Shown here: in pieces, positions 8,440-17,495 of the stretch
How the letters are laid out: each line of letters begins with the position of its first letter
Numbering within the stretch: the first letter of the stretch is position 1
Assembly (NCBI RefSeq): GCF_020422885.1
Contig: NZ_CP084622.1
Location: 4,359,001 to 4,423,000, forward strand
Source of the DNA: Mesobacillus sp. S13
GTDB taxonomy: Bacteria > Bacillota > Bacilli > Bacillales > Cytobacillaceae
Reading direction: 5' to 3'
DNA length: 64,000 nucleotides
Made by a program: the position numbers and the translations under genes
Notes under the pieces: generated by a model
Told to the model about the DNA's origin: nothing
Seen by the model: only the letters and a program-made list of their open reading frames with translations
Database searches by the model: none

Positions 8440-9813
8440 TTATATCAAAATGCTTTCCCAATAATCAGTAATGAGATGATGCCTATCCTTAAAATGAGTT
8501 TTTACTTCCTGTGCAGTGTCATCCTCATGAATCGAGACGACATTAACCTCAATACCATTTTCTTCATACACCTTCATGATTGGAAGGAAGTGCTTATCAC
8601 CTGTCAGGACAAGAACCTTTTTGAACTTATCCATCCGCTCCTTCATTTTGGCAATTAACATAAGGTCATCCACATCTATCTCCCGACCGCCTTCGATGAC
8701 TTTTGCCTTATCCCTGCCATTTGCAGCCACTAGGACTTGAAATCCCTGTGCTTCAAGACTAGCCTTGAATTCATCTCTTCTTGCCTTTTCATATCTAGTT
8801 TTTGAAGCACTTTCGTATACAGGGTAAAAAAGGGCGGCATATTGCTCGGTTATATTTTTCTTTTCCCCAAAAATCTTCGACAATAGGCTGCTAAAATGAA
8901 TATCATATGTATGCAAACCTGTAAAAATATTGGCCGTATCAAGAAATACAGCAATCTTTTCCTGTGATTTCCCTCTTTTTCCCTGACTCTCCAAAAAAGC
9001 TTCAATCTCAATAAAATCATCAAATGCATATTCATTATTATTCAGTGCGATCATCAATAGATTGAAGTCCGAATTATGCTGGTCTTCCCTGTAGCCAGAT
9101 CCGTATAACTCACCCGAAAAGTCTTCAATCAAAGCTGCAAATACCCCTAGATTGTGCTGTAGTACTTCCATTTCCGATACATTTGATTTTGACCGTTCAA
9201 GCATGTTGTACATTAGAAACTTCTCTATCTCTCCTTCTTCGTTGAATAAGAAGGAATCTATTTTCAAACCTGGACAGCCCTTCACCTTATTTTCGGTGAT
9301 GTATTGGAAAAAACTAATTAGCTGCCGGATCCACTTTTGATTATTAAGCATTTTACTGACGTGAAGCCGAGTGAGAGAATATTCCTTCTTGAATGGAATC
9401 GACAAAACCGGAATTCTATCAATCTTTGAACGATTTGCATTGATTAGAAATCGATTTATTTGCTCAATTGTTCTATGAATATTCTGTTTATTCGAGAAGG
9501 AGCTCTCCCCTCTAGAAACTAATTGTGCCTTTCTTTTAATGGAATCAAGGGGTGAAATTGCTTCTGAAAAAACCTGAAGGAATTCATTCGATTCCTTTGG
9601 AAAGACAGATCCCTCATCGATTAACGATAATTCTTCCAACTCTGCCGCAGCATAAGAAGGAAACGGAATAAAAGGATGGCCGCCAACACTCTCAGCAATC
9701 CTATACATAAAATAGTGATTCCCAACCATCTTAAAAAATTCCGGGAACACCCTATCCTCCTCCAAATCCGTTAAAAAAGGAAGAACATACAACAAACCAT
9801 CCGATGAAGACAT
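8440..9813 (-). CDS. NYN-domain (PIN-like) nuclease, first gene of the Zorya-like operon
   Basis: A 457-residue protein starting at ATG 9813 with GAAAGGAG 8 bases upstream. Residues 1-280 form an unrecognised helical N-terminal region. Residues about 287-457 are a NYN/LabA (DUF88) domain: IAVFLDTANIF (D292), then EIDVDDLMLIAKM with conserved acidic residues near 380-383, and KVLVLTGDKHFLPIM (D406) followed by GIEVNVVS. NYN domains are metal-dependent PIN-like nucleases, mostly acting on RNA. No characterised Zorya subtype that I know has a NYN protein; types I-III use ZorC/ZorD, ZorE or ZorF/ZorG. The 14-base gap to zorA argues for one functional unit. An RNase effector or sensor role is inferred. 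Confidence 0.82.
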   Translation of the reverse strand: MSSSDGLLYVLPFLTDLEEDRVFPEFFKMVGNHYFMYRIAESVGGHPFIPFPSYAAAELEELSLIDEGSVFPKESNEFLQVFSEAISPLDSIKRKAQLVSRGESSFSNKQNIHRTIEQINRFLINANRSKIDRIPVLSIPFKKEYSLTRLHVSKMLNNQKWIRQLISFFQYITENKVKGCPGLKIDSFLFNEEGEIEKFLMYNMLERSKSNVSEMEVLQHNLGVFAALIEDFSGELYGSGYREDQHNSDFNLLMIALNNNEYAFDDFIEIEAFLESQGKRGKSQEKIAVFLDTANIFTGLHTYDIHFSSLLSKIFGEKKNITEQYAALFYPVYESASKTRYEKARRDEFKASLEAQGFQVLVAANGRDKAKVIEGGREIDVDDLMLIAKMKERMDKFKKVLVLTGDKHFLPIMKVYEENGIEVNVVSIHEDDTAQEVKTHFKDRHHLITDYWESILI

Positions 9814-9927
9814 AAAACCAGCTCCTTTCTATGATGAATTTCCCTAATGAACCAGGACATTACGACTACAGAAACTTTAGCCTCACCAAATATATCGACA
9901 AAAAGCCCCAAAAATTTAAAAAACTCA

Positions 9928-9982
9928 TTCGACAAATTTCGGGCGGTGACAGGCACCCGTCGAATTACAGGCACCCGTCGAA
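9928..9982 (+). repeat. REP-like dispersed repeat, copy 4
   Basis: ttcgacaaatttcgggcgg then tgacaggcacccgtcgaa, followed by a second partial unit acaggcacccgtcgaa. Paired base changes (ggtgg to ggcgg, cctg to cccg) set it apart from the other copies. Confidence 0.9.
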
Positions 9983-10155
9983 ACAAGAACTCCCTCTCTC
10001 TTTGACAGTGCTCATATCCAATATCACCACTTGCCACATACACAAACCAAGGAACCTAATCGTTTTGATAAATTTTTACATTTACTGTAACAAAATCCTC
10101 ATAAACAGAGTCTAGTACGGTATAAGAATCATACCAAAAACCCTTAACTCCAAAT

Positions 10156-10188
10156 TTCGACAAATTTCGGGTGGTGACAGGCACCTGT
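10156..10188 (+). repeat. REP-like dispersed repeat, copy 5 (3'-truncated)
   Basis: ttcgacaaatttcgggtgg then tgacaggcacctgt; it ends before the final cgaa. Confidence 0.88.
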
Positions 10189-10408
10189 AAAAAAGGCCCT
10201 GTCCAATAATAATGATTATATGAGGTATGATTGAGGAATTTATAGAATATATAGAATTTGAAGTGGTGGTTGGACGGATGACTATTAGTATCTTTAATAG
10301 CGGGCGGAATCATCTAAGGTAGTTCTTTTGGGTTATTAGCATCCATATGTTCGTTCCCTAAAAAGAACACTGCGAATTCTTTAAGGTTTTAAAACTAGGA
10401 GGCATGAT

Positions 10409-11398
10409 ATGTCAAAGGTGAATAGAAACAGGAAGAAAAAGAGGACCTGGCTACGTGTGACTGGTGTGTTGGCACTTGTATTCCTAATCGGTGCTTGTGC
10501 ATATTTATTTTCTATTTATACCGATGTTTCGAGAGCAGTAGAAACGATGCATGAGCCGATTGACCGCAAGAATTCTGATAAGCAGAAGCCAGAATTAGTT
10601 TCTGCCGAAGAAAGCGTTGAGACCCAAAATAAATCCCGAGAACCATTTTCTGTGCTCTTGTTGGGTGTAGATGCGCGGCCAGGTGATAAGGGGCGGTCGG
10701 ATACGATGATCGTCATGACCGTGAACCCTGAACTGAACTCGACTAAAATGGTCAGCATCCCTCGGGATACTAGAACCCAGATTGTTGGTAAAGGCTTTGA
10801 AGACAAGATTAATCACGCTTACGCATTTGGCGGACCTACAATGGCGGTAGAAACCGTCGAGAATTTTCTGGATATCCCAATAGATTACTATGTTCAGGTA
10901 AACATGGAAGGCTTCAAAGATATCGTCAACGCAGTAGGTGGAGTGACGGTTACCAATGACTTAACATTTACAGAAGGCGGCCATGATTTTAACCAAGGTA
11001 AAATCGACCTGAATGGAGAAGAAGCCCTGGCATATGTAAGGATGAGAAAAGAAGATCCAAATGGGGACTTTGGCAGGCAGCAAAGACAAAGACAAGTGAT
11101 CCAGGGCGTTATTAACGAAGGAAGAAGCCTCAGCTCCATCACCAAATTAGATGAAATACTCGATGCCCTGAGCAACAACGTTAAAACGAATATGACCTTA
11201 CGAGAAATGGCTGATTTCCAAAAGAATTATAGAAGTGCCAGCAAAGACCTTCAACAAATACAACTCCAAGGAGCCGGAACAACCATCGATAAAATCTATT
11301 ATCAAGTTTTTTCAGAAGAAGAAATTCTAGCAGTCCAAAACAAGCTTAAAACCCATTTAGAACACTCAGAAAGCACTCCAGCTTCAACCCCAAACTAG
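10409..11398 (+). CDS. LytR-CpsA-Psr (LCP) family wall-polymer ligase
   Basis: A 329-residue protein. ATG 10409 is preceded by AGGAGG; an earlier ATG at 10404 is out of frame. It has a basic N-terminus, one membrane helix (about 15-37) and an extracytoplasmic LCP domain: FSVLLLGVDARPGDKGRSDTM, VSIPRDTR, INHAYAFGG, NAVGGV, LNGEEALAYVRMR and GDFGRQQRQ. LCP enzymes (TagT/U/V in B. subtilis) transfer lipid-linked teichoic acid or other glycopolymers to peptidoglycan; the conserved Arg/Asp residues that bind the pyrophosphate lipid are present. Which of the paralogues this is cannot be told from sequence alone. It stands alone between two terminator/repeat regions. Confidence 0.88.
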   Translation: MSKVNRNRKKKRTWLRVTGVLALVFLIGACAYLFSIYTDVSRAVETMHEPIDRKNSDKQKPELVSAEESVETQNKSREPFSVLLLGVDARPGDKGRSDTMIVMTVNPELNSTKMVSIPRDTRTQIVGKGFEDKINHAYAFGGPTMAVETVENFLDIPIDYYVQVNMEGFKDIVNAVGGVTVTNDLTFTEGGHDFNQGKIDLNGEEALAYVRMRKEDPNGDFGRQQRQRQVIQGVINEGRSLSSITKLDEILDALSNNVKTNMTLREMADFQKNYRSASKDLQQIQLQGAGTTIDKIYYQVFSEEEILAVQNKLKTHLEHSESTPASTPN

Positions 11399-11411
11399 TA
11401 TTATATAACAT

Positions 11412-11450
11412 AAAGGCGCCCTCCTCTTTGATGGAAGGCGCCTCCTTTTA
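11412..11450 (+). terminator. terminator of the LCP gene
   Basis: Stem built on aggcgcc...ggcgcct with inner ctcc/gga pairing, followed by a T-rich tract. The next repeat cluster starts about 10 bases later. Confidence 0.75.
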
Positions 11451-11460
11451 TTTACACTCT

Positions 11461-11589
11461 ATTCGACAAATTCCGGGTGGTGACAGGCACCTGTCGAAAT
11501 GAAATTCGGGTGGTGACAGGCACCTGTCGTTGTGAGGCACCTGTCGTTGTGGGGCACCTGTCGTTGTGGGGCACCTGTCGACGAAGGCA
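11461..11589 (+). repeat. REP-like repeat cluster with 17-bp tandem amplification
   Basis: Two complete repeat cores (starting 11461 and about 11499) run into four ggcacctgtcg units. The motif cacctg begins at 11521, 11538, 11555 and 11572, an exact 17-bp period with gttgtgg spacers. It marks the 3' end of the helicase/ClpP-like operon. Confidence 0.9.
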
Positions 11590-11602
11590 CTTCTTGAGTC
11601 GT

Positions 11603-12187
11603 TTAATCCAACCCTATCTGATGGTAATTAATATTGCCGTTTTCGAATCCATGGATGGTGATTGAGTATTCATGGTCAACTGGCAGGTGTTCGACTATTT
11701 CATTGATGACTTTATTTTTTATTGCTTCATTTTCATCGAAGAAATAGGTTTGTTTATAGTGTTGCTCGACATCTTTTATATCGGTGCGCTCTGTGATTAT
11801 TTCTATATACTTTTGGTTCGTAAGTCTTGCGCTCTCGGCTTCGGCAAATATTTCACTTTCTGTTACCGCATTATTAAAGGTCGTTATTAGCTGATGAAAC
11901 ATAAAGCTAGTGTTTTTCGCTGATTTCCTGTCATCCACTCCTAAAAATAAGGTAAACGCCGCTGAATGACATATACTAGAATTGTAGGCCGTAATATTGA
12001 CCATGCGTTGTAGCGCTTGGAGCTGGTTGAAAACATTTAAAGCCGCCCTGGTATTCCCTCCGGTGGAACTGATAATAAGATCAATCTGCTCCACACCCAT
12101 ATGAACGAGTATATCCAGATTAGTTATCAGCTTCCAAACTGAATGTTCATGAATACTCCCTGTAAACTTAACCACAGCTTTACTCAT
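11603..12187 (-). CDS. ClpP-like serine protease
   Basis: A 194-residue protein. ATG 12187 has GGAAGGGG upstream; a longer frame to 12214 has no such site. The ClpP/crotonase-fold protease pattern is visible: IDLIISSTGGNTRAAL (oxyanion-type glycines near residues 43-44), then NSSICHSAAFTLFL with candidate nucleophile S75, and SFMFHQL with H98, equivalent to the MIHQP of ClpP. It is much diverged from housekeeping ClpP and lacks an obvious Clp-ATPase-docking context. It is the third gene of an operon with a helicase-nuclease 34 bases upstream. I infer a protease acting with, or triggered by, the nucleic-acid machine. Confidence 0.75.
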   Translation of the reverse strand: MSKAVVKFTGSIHEHSVWKLITNLDILVHMGVEQIDLIISSTGGNTRAALNVFNQLQALQRMVNITAYNSSICHSAAFTLFLGVDDRKSAKNTSFMFHQLITTFNNAVTESEIFAEAESARLTNQKYIEIITERTDIKDVEQHYKQTYFFDENEAIKNKVINEIVEHLPVDHEYSITIHGFENGNINYHQIGLD

Positions 12188-12221
12188 CAAATACCCCTTC
12201 CCGCATAAGTGCATTACCCAC

Positions 12222-15200
12222 TCATGCTTCCCTGAATTTCATTATTCCTTTCCGTTCCTGCCATTTCATTTGTGTTAAATAAAGTTGCTGGTCGCAGTAT
12301 TCAGATAGATAATCAAATGGCAACTTCAAGATGAGCTTGTCATAGTCGTTGCTGGTATTATGCATCAGCTGATTTGATGCGAGAATAATAGCTTTATGTT
12401 TAGCTCTTGAAATGATCACGTTAAGTCGATGTGGACTGTAGATAAATTCTTCCTCTTTTTGGATAAAGTCTATATCCCCTACGGTAAAGCTGCAAATGAT
12501 AATATCCCTTTGTTGGCCCTGATATTTTTCTACGGTGTCTACCGAGTTTTCGATTGCCTTTTTCAGACGCGTGAGTTCATCGCCCGATGCGGAACCAATC
12601 CTAGTAAAATAATTCATTAACTCGTTTTGGATGTAATACTTTTGTTGATTATGAGGTACCGCGATACCTACTCCTTTTTCAAAAAACGGAATTGATTCAT
12701 AAGGCTTCCCCGTTTTTCGGTCCATCAAGCGCCTTTCAAAAATTCTTTTTACAAGCGCAACTACCTCTTCGGCTTCAAAGATGTTCCTTTTCTGCGAAAA
12801 ACCATCCTCGTAACTTAGACAAACCATTACCTTTACAGGATCCAATACCAAGTCATAAAATGAAGAATCCATTTCCTTCTCGAACGAAATCAGATCATTT
12901 TGGAAAACAGATTGGTACCCAACAGGATAATCAAAGGCATTCCTGGAGTACTCAACTATCACCTTGTTGGATCTGCGGTTCTTTTCCAGTACTGAAAGAA
13001 TATTAGGATAGGAAGGCTGGAACGTATCATGGTAGTAGCTGAACACCGATCCAAAATAATGTTTTGAATCGCTTTTCACCTTGACCTTCGTAACGGGCGG
13101 AAGCTGCTTATGGTCACCAGCAAGCAAAATTTTGGTTTCCGGCTTGACGAATAACAATCCTGTCAAAAAAGCCCCCACTTCCATCTGAGATGCTTCATCA
13201 ACAATGATGAAATCAAACTTCAAATCGGGTGCAGCTGCATGTAGCTTACTGATTTGAAACTGTGTACTAGAGAAAATTTGATATCTGTCTTGCCAATCTG
13301 CAATGCCTTCAATATCCTGCTTTTTCATCTCCAAATTCCTAAAAACTATATTGTGGGTCTGATAATGTTTATCCTCACCATAACCCGACCGGATTCGATT
13401 TATCGTCACATCATTTTGGTCCATCACATCGATGATATTGGATATCAGGTTATCCGTTGCATCATAATTCCCGAGTAATAGGACCCGCTTAATCTCATCT
13501 GGCTTCGTCAACAAATAATCATATAGGAGCAAGTGAGCAATCGTATGGCTTTTTCCTGTCCCAGGAGGCCCCCATAAAAGAGATAAACCCTTTTTCATCG
13601 TAGAGATGATCGCGTTTTTCTGTGACTCATCCAATGGAAGGTCTACATGACCTTTACTTTTTAAAATTGGGTCCGTACGATAATGGTTCTCGAGTCTGCT
13701 AGTCAATTCTGTGACAGCAAGTAACGGACTCACTTTTTCGACTGGATCATATTGTTCAAGGCGTTTTATCAAATCTGGATTATCATTCAATTTTTCAAGA
13801 GATCCCGATAAATGGTCAATCCAAAAATCAGTCAATTTGACAGTTTCCAAAAGGACATTCTGACTGAAGTCAAATTTGTGCGTTCCCTCCAAATGACTGA
13901 TTAATTTTCGCAAAGGCTTGGGCACATCAATAATAAGAATTTGATTTTCCTTATCAACAATCTTCACCGCCACAAGCATCGCCTCGCGGTAACTCATGAA
14001 AATGAAATCCGCTAAATCTCCAGTAATTGACAAGGAACTTCTAGAAGTTTTAGGAGTAAACAGTTTAAACAAGCTTTCATTTTCATCAGCCGGATAAAGT
14101 GTGTTTTCTATCCCTTCTTTATCCGCATTGATAGAGTCATCAGAAATTTTATATACTTTGTATTTTTCATCTTTTCTAACATTGATATTTAACAGCCTAT
14201 GGATGATCCGCTTTTTATCCTCACCAGTAATCTCTTCTTCCAAATGAACTGCCCTGCCAAGAATCATTTTTTTATATGGACGTTCATGATGAACCGACTC
14301 TCTCTCAATGACATCATATGACCAATTTAACAAGTGCATCCAAAGCAGGTCAGCTCCAAAAGCCAGATTAGGAAATTCTTTTCCCCCATCTGAATGGGGA
14401 ATCTCTGGAGGCTGTGTTAGTCCTCGCGGGGCCTGGAAAAGCAGCTTCTTAATTGAATGGATGCGTCCAATAAGTTCATCCTTAATGGTTTTTACCTTTA
14501 AAGGAAAATGGAGGTTTTTTCTGGCTGAAATCATGACGTTAATATTCATCTGGTCCGAGTCAGGTTTGTACAGATTCTCATCAGCATCTTTGCCGAGTAA
14601 AAGATTTGCCGCCTTTATCAAGGTAACTTCATAGTTTACATTCAACCTGTAAACATCCTCTATTGCCTGTTTGAGGTTGTAAAAGGGGGTGTGTTTGATT
14701 ACTTTATAATGCTCTAATTCTCTCTCATTTTTAAAAAAGGTACCGAATCGATTGAACAACTCCTGTATGTCCTGCTTCTTTTGCAGTAGTTCCTTTTCGG
14801 ACAAGCCCGGATAAATATCACTTAAAAAATCATCCAACCGGTCTGAGCTTGCAGGATATCGCTCTACTAGTCTTAAAAATTGTCTTTCCATAAATTTGAT
14901 GACATTTGCTCCCCAGTAAACAATGGCAAATGTTACAGGGTCTCCTTCTTCGTTCCTGCTGTCTTCGAACCTTTTCAAAAGACTGTTGATCGCAAGGAGA
15001 AAATCGAGGAATTCCCGCCGCTCTTCGATTACACTGCTTGTCTCAACAATTTGAAGGTATGGGTCTTCCCCGCTGTCCTCCGATTCCCCTCCATTACGGT
15101 AAAAGTATTCCATTGCATATGAAAAAGTCCGATCCTGCGGGTCATGCTGGATGTCGATGAAAATCAATAAATTCGTAAAATCAGGCAGAAACAAGGTTTG

Positions 15201-16580
15201 GTCTTTTACTTTTCTAAACGCTTCATCCGACTCTTGCAGATCCAGAAACTGCTGAAGTTCCTCTTTACCAGCCTTTAGACTTAAACTTCTATCAAAAATA
15301 CCTTTTGCATTTGTTTTTAATTCCTCTCCAAGCTGCTCTAGGCTTTGGACATTTTCCGAGATGAGCAGCCGTCTTTCGCCTCTTTTTAAAATAGGAATCG
15401 TATTGATGCTATTCTTATTTATCAATTGGTAACGGCAATAGTTGTTTTCTTTCTGGTAGGAAGTCAGTTCCGAATTGTCAATATCGTCCCGCTTGTTGAT
15501 TTTCTTCAAATGATTCCTTAGGCTGTCGGAGAATTGGCCACCATAGTAATCACAGGTCTGGCACATTGGAGTGACAACAACTTCTTCATAAAGGAACCTC
15601 TCGCCCTTTTCAATTATGTCAATTATTGAAAAAACTTTCTCATTGAACAATGCCTTCAATCTAGTGCGCAATGTTTTATAATCGCATTCCCATATTTCTT
15701 GTGACTCTCCCTCGTTGATTCTTGCTTCCCTTTCCCCAGGAGTCTCGTAAAACTTCTGCTGAAAAATCTGTCCTGTAGCAGCCACTTCATATTCATTTTC
15801 CAGACCGTTCGAATGGATATACTCATTCAGCACGGACATGTAAAGCGCTAATTCAATGAAATAGCCACTTCGGAAATCTGACATTTTCACATCGCAAATT
15901 TGCAGAATTATTTTATCGCCCGATGTTGGGACTACCTGATTTTTCTTGCTTAAAACCTCACTCACACCAGGACCTCCAGGCTTGATGAGACGAATCAAGT
16001 CAGGACGCATCGATGTGAATGTGATGTTTTTAGAAATAAACTCCCTATATTTCTCTTCGTCATCAAGAAAGTGCCTGACGAAGGCTATATTCGCCGGGAG
16101 CTCAACCTGGTATACATATTCAGAGATATTCGGGTCAAAAATCCGCTTGAATTCGTCTCTTGTATGGTCTTCGTATTCAGACAGGGCGATTTTAAAATGC
16201 TTCCCCTCTATATCGCCATCCTCAATAAGCTTTTTCAACAAACCCCGATTATCACTGTTAAAAAGAATCCCCTTGCCGTCTTTCTCAAGGAAAAAAGACG
16301 AATCCCTAAAGTCCTCTACAATTTCAGTTTTCACTATAGTGCTGTTGGATAACTCCTCTACTTTTAAGAGTTCTGCCAGATCGCCCAGCTCCATGATTTG
16401 TTCTAGTGGCGGCTTATCTTTTACTGGAATAGCAGTCTTAAGTTGTTTTTCTATGTAGGAATCGGTCGTCTCTTCATCTTCCATCACTGGCCATTTTTCA
16501 TGAAGCTGGTGAATGACTTTCTTCGTACAGCCATCACCAGCTAATTCGGATAGCATTGCCTTCCCAAAAATATATTTCAT
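12222..16580 (-). CDS. RecB/Cas4-like nuclease fused to SF1 helicase
   Basis: A 1452-residue protein. ATG 16580 has AAAGGAG upstream. The N-terminal third resembles a Cas4/RecB-type nuclease: D230-V-K232 in LQICDVKMSDF, followed by YFIELALYMSVL, and near residue 340 a cysteine pair (MCQTCDYYGG) with another Cys about 60 residues later (NYCRYQL) that could hold an iron-sulfur cluster or zinc. The C-terminal part is a UvrD/Upf1-type SF1 helicase: Walker A WGPPGTGKSHT near 1003, Walker B FIIVDEASQME near 1125, LLAGDHKQLPP, and motifs V/VI VEKYQGQQRDIIICSF and RLNVIISRAKHKA near the end. This layout recalls Dna2-like and several defence-associated helicase-nucleases. Its flanking genes suggest an accessory system rather than core repair. 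Confidence 0.82.
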   Translation of the reverse strand: MKYIFGKAMLSELAGDGCTKKVIHQLHEKWPVMEDEETTDSYIEKQLKTAIPVKDKPPLEQIMELGDLAELLKVEELSNSTIVKTEIVEDFRDSSFFLEKDGKGILFNSDNRGLLKKLIEDGDIEGKHFKIALSEYEDHTRDEFKRIFDPNISEYVYQVELPANIAFVRHFLDDEEKYREFISKNITFTSMRPDLIRLIKPGGPGVSEVLSKKNQVVPTSGDKIILQICDVKMSDFRSGYFIELALYMSVLNEYIHSNGLENEYEVAATGQIFQQKFYETPGEREARINEGESQEIWECDYKTLRTRLKALFNEKVFSIIDIIEKGERFLYEEVVVTPMCQTCDYYGGQFSDSLRNHLKKINKRDDIDNSELTSYQKENNYCRYQLINKNSINTIPILKRGERRLLISENVQSLEQLGEELKTNAKGIFDRSLSLKAGKEELQQFLDLQESDEAFRKVKDQTLFLPDFTNLLIFIDIQHDPQDRTFSYAMEYFYRNGGESEDSGEDPYLQIVETSSVIEERREFLDFLLAINSLLKRFEDSRNEEGDPVTFAIVYWGANVIKFMERQFLRLVERYPASSDRLDDFLSDIYPGLSEKELLQKKQDIQELFNRFGTFFKNERELEHYKVIKHTPFYNLKQAIEDVYRLNVNYEVTLIKAANLLLGKDADENLYKPDSDQMNINVMISARKNLHFPLKVKTIKDELIGRIHSIKKLLFQAPRGLTQPPEIPHSDGGKEFPNLAFGADLLWMHLLNWSYDVIERESVHHERPYKKMILGRAVHLEEEITGEDKKRIIHRLLNINVRKDEKYKVYKISDDSINADKEGIENTLYPADENESLFKLFTPKTSRSSLSITGDLADFIFMSYREAMLVAVKIVDKENQILIIDVPKPLRKLISHLEGTHKFDFSQNVLLETVKLTDFWIDHLSGSLEKLNDNPDLIKRLEQYDPVEKVSPLLAVTELTSRLENHYRTDPILKSKGHVDLPLDESQKNAIISTMKKGLSLLWGPPGTGKSHTIAHLLLYDYLLTKPDEIKRVLLLGNYDATDNLISNIIDVMDQNDVTINRIRSGYGEDKHYQTHNIVFRNLEMKKQDIEGIADWQDRYQIFSSTQFQISKLHAAAPDLKFDFIIVDEASQMEVGAFLTGLLFVKPETKILLAGDHKQLPPVTKVKVKSDSKHYFGSVFSYYHDTFQPSYPNILSVLEKNRRSNKVIVEYSRNAFDYPVGYQSVFQNDLISFEKEMDSSFYDLVLDPVKVMVCLSYEDGFSQKRNIFEAEEVVALVKRIFERRLMDRKTGKPYESIPFFEKGVGIAVPHNQQKYYIQNELMNYFTRIGSASGDELTRLKKAIENSVDTVEKYQGQQRDIIICSFTVGDIDFIQKEEEFIYSPHRLNVIISRAKHKAIILASNQLMHNTSNDYDKLILKLPFDYLSEYCDQQLYLTQMKWQERKGIMKFREA

Positions 16581-16620
16581 ACTAGGATAACTCCTTTGTA
16601 AAAATGCAGATCTGGTCAAA

Positions 16621-17289
16621 TTAAAACTTCATCTGTTCACTTGAAAACTTATCCTTAATCATCATTTCTTCCAAGGCGTTATCACACTCTATGAATCTTT
16701 CTACGTAGTCACGCAGTTGCCGATACCTTTTTTCCTTAACCATCACACTGCCTATGTTCCGCTCCCTTATATCCGCTATCTGACTCTTAATTTTTTTAAA
16801 ATGATGCTCCCTATCTTCTTTGAGGTTATTAATGTTTCTGACCCTCTTCGCCTCTATTACTCTTCTATTTTCTGCTTCATTCAAATCAAGTGATGAAAAA
16901 TGCAACTTGCTGTTCGATGAAGAAAAGTGCACCTTCATTCCTGCTAATCTTTCATTTCTGAGTTCATGATAAAGTTTAGCCAATTTCGGCACTGATTGCT
17001 TCCCCATCGGAACTATATCAATTTCGAAACCTTCATTTTGCAGCTCAGCCACCTTACTGGCAATAAGCGGATCCCTTATAACACCAGATATTCCTGGGTA
17101 ACGCCCAATAATCCGGACCTTCTTATAAACAAGCTGCTCAAGCAAAAGCAAAGTATGGTACACAGGGAAGACCATATCTTCCGACAAACTCGTATAACCC
17201 ATAAACCTCTCCCCAGTACCACCATCCTCAACCAACCAAAAAGTAGTCCCCAATTCAGGAACCACCTTATTATCAATAATGAAATCCAT
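16621..17289 (-). CDS. unknown protein, first gene of the helicase/ClpP-like operon
   Basis: A 222-residue soluble protein. ATG 17289 is preceded by AGGAGGG; a longer frame to 17478 reads through a REP-like repeat and is spurious. The N-terminal half alternates predicted strands and helices with a GRYPGISGVIRDPLIASKVAELQ segment; the C-terminal half is basic and helical (AEN RRVIEAKRVRNI and following), possibly coiled coil. No family recognised. It lies 40 bases before the helicase-nuclease gene, so it is probably a dedicated partner such as a sensor or adaptor. Confidence 0.6.
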   Translation of the reverse strand: MDFIIDNKVVPELGTTFWLVEDGGTGERFMGYTSLSEDMVFPVYHTLLLLEQLVYKKVRIIGRYPGISGVIRDPLIASKVAELQNEGFEIDIVPMGKQSVPKLAKLYHELRNERLAGMKVHFSSSNSKLHFSSLDLNEAENRRVIEAKRVRNINNLKEDREHHFKKIKSQIADIRERNIGSVMVKEKRYRQLRDYVERFIECDNALEEMMIKDKFSSEQMKF

Positions 17290-17360
17290 AACCACCCTCC
17301 TAAAAAATACTTGTCTTTCTTTATATGCATCCTGCAAAAAATATATGAGCACAAAGCACC

Positions 17361-17443
17361 ATTCGACAAATTCCGGGTGGTGACAGGCACCTGTCGAAGG
17401 CACCTGTCGAAATGAAATTATGGCGGTGACAGGTGCCTGTCGA
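17361..17443 (+). repeat. REP-like repeat, double copy 7
   Basis: One full core (attcgacaaattccgggtgg then tgacaggcacctgtcgaa), a partial ggcacctgtcgaa, then a diverged second core ggcggtgacaggtgcctgtcg. It borders the 5' end of the helicase/ClpP-like operon. Confidence 0.88.
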
Positions 17444-17495
17444 TGCAGTATCATAGTACTAGATACATAGATTACCAATTTTTTAGGGGGAAGAG

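Larger units (their letters stand above)
9814..10408. other. intergenic region with two REP-like repeats
   Basis: This holds the divergent upstream regions of the Zorya-like operon and the LCP gene, plus repeat copies at 9928-9982 and 10156-10188. Short frames here are repeat translations or lack ribosome binding sites. I could not assign a convincing promoter. Confidence 0.5.

Noticed and set aside
9831..10313. Short frames between the NYN gene and the LCP gene
   Set aside because: Repeat-derived or without start signals; protein sequences show no coherent domain.
11477..11665. Open frame starting MVTGTCRN
   Set aside because: It is a translation of the REP-like repeat; the VTGTC peptide recurs wherever the repeat occurs and there is no ribosome binding site.
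17290..17478. N-terminal extension of the first helicase-operon gene
   Set aside because: It encodes repeat-derived peptide and lacks a ribosome binding site; ATG 17289 has AGGAGGG.
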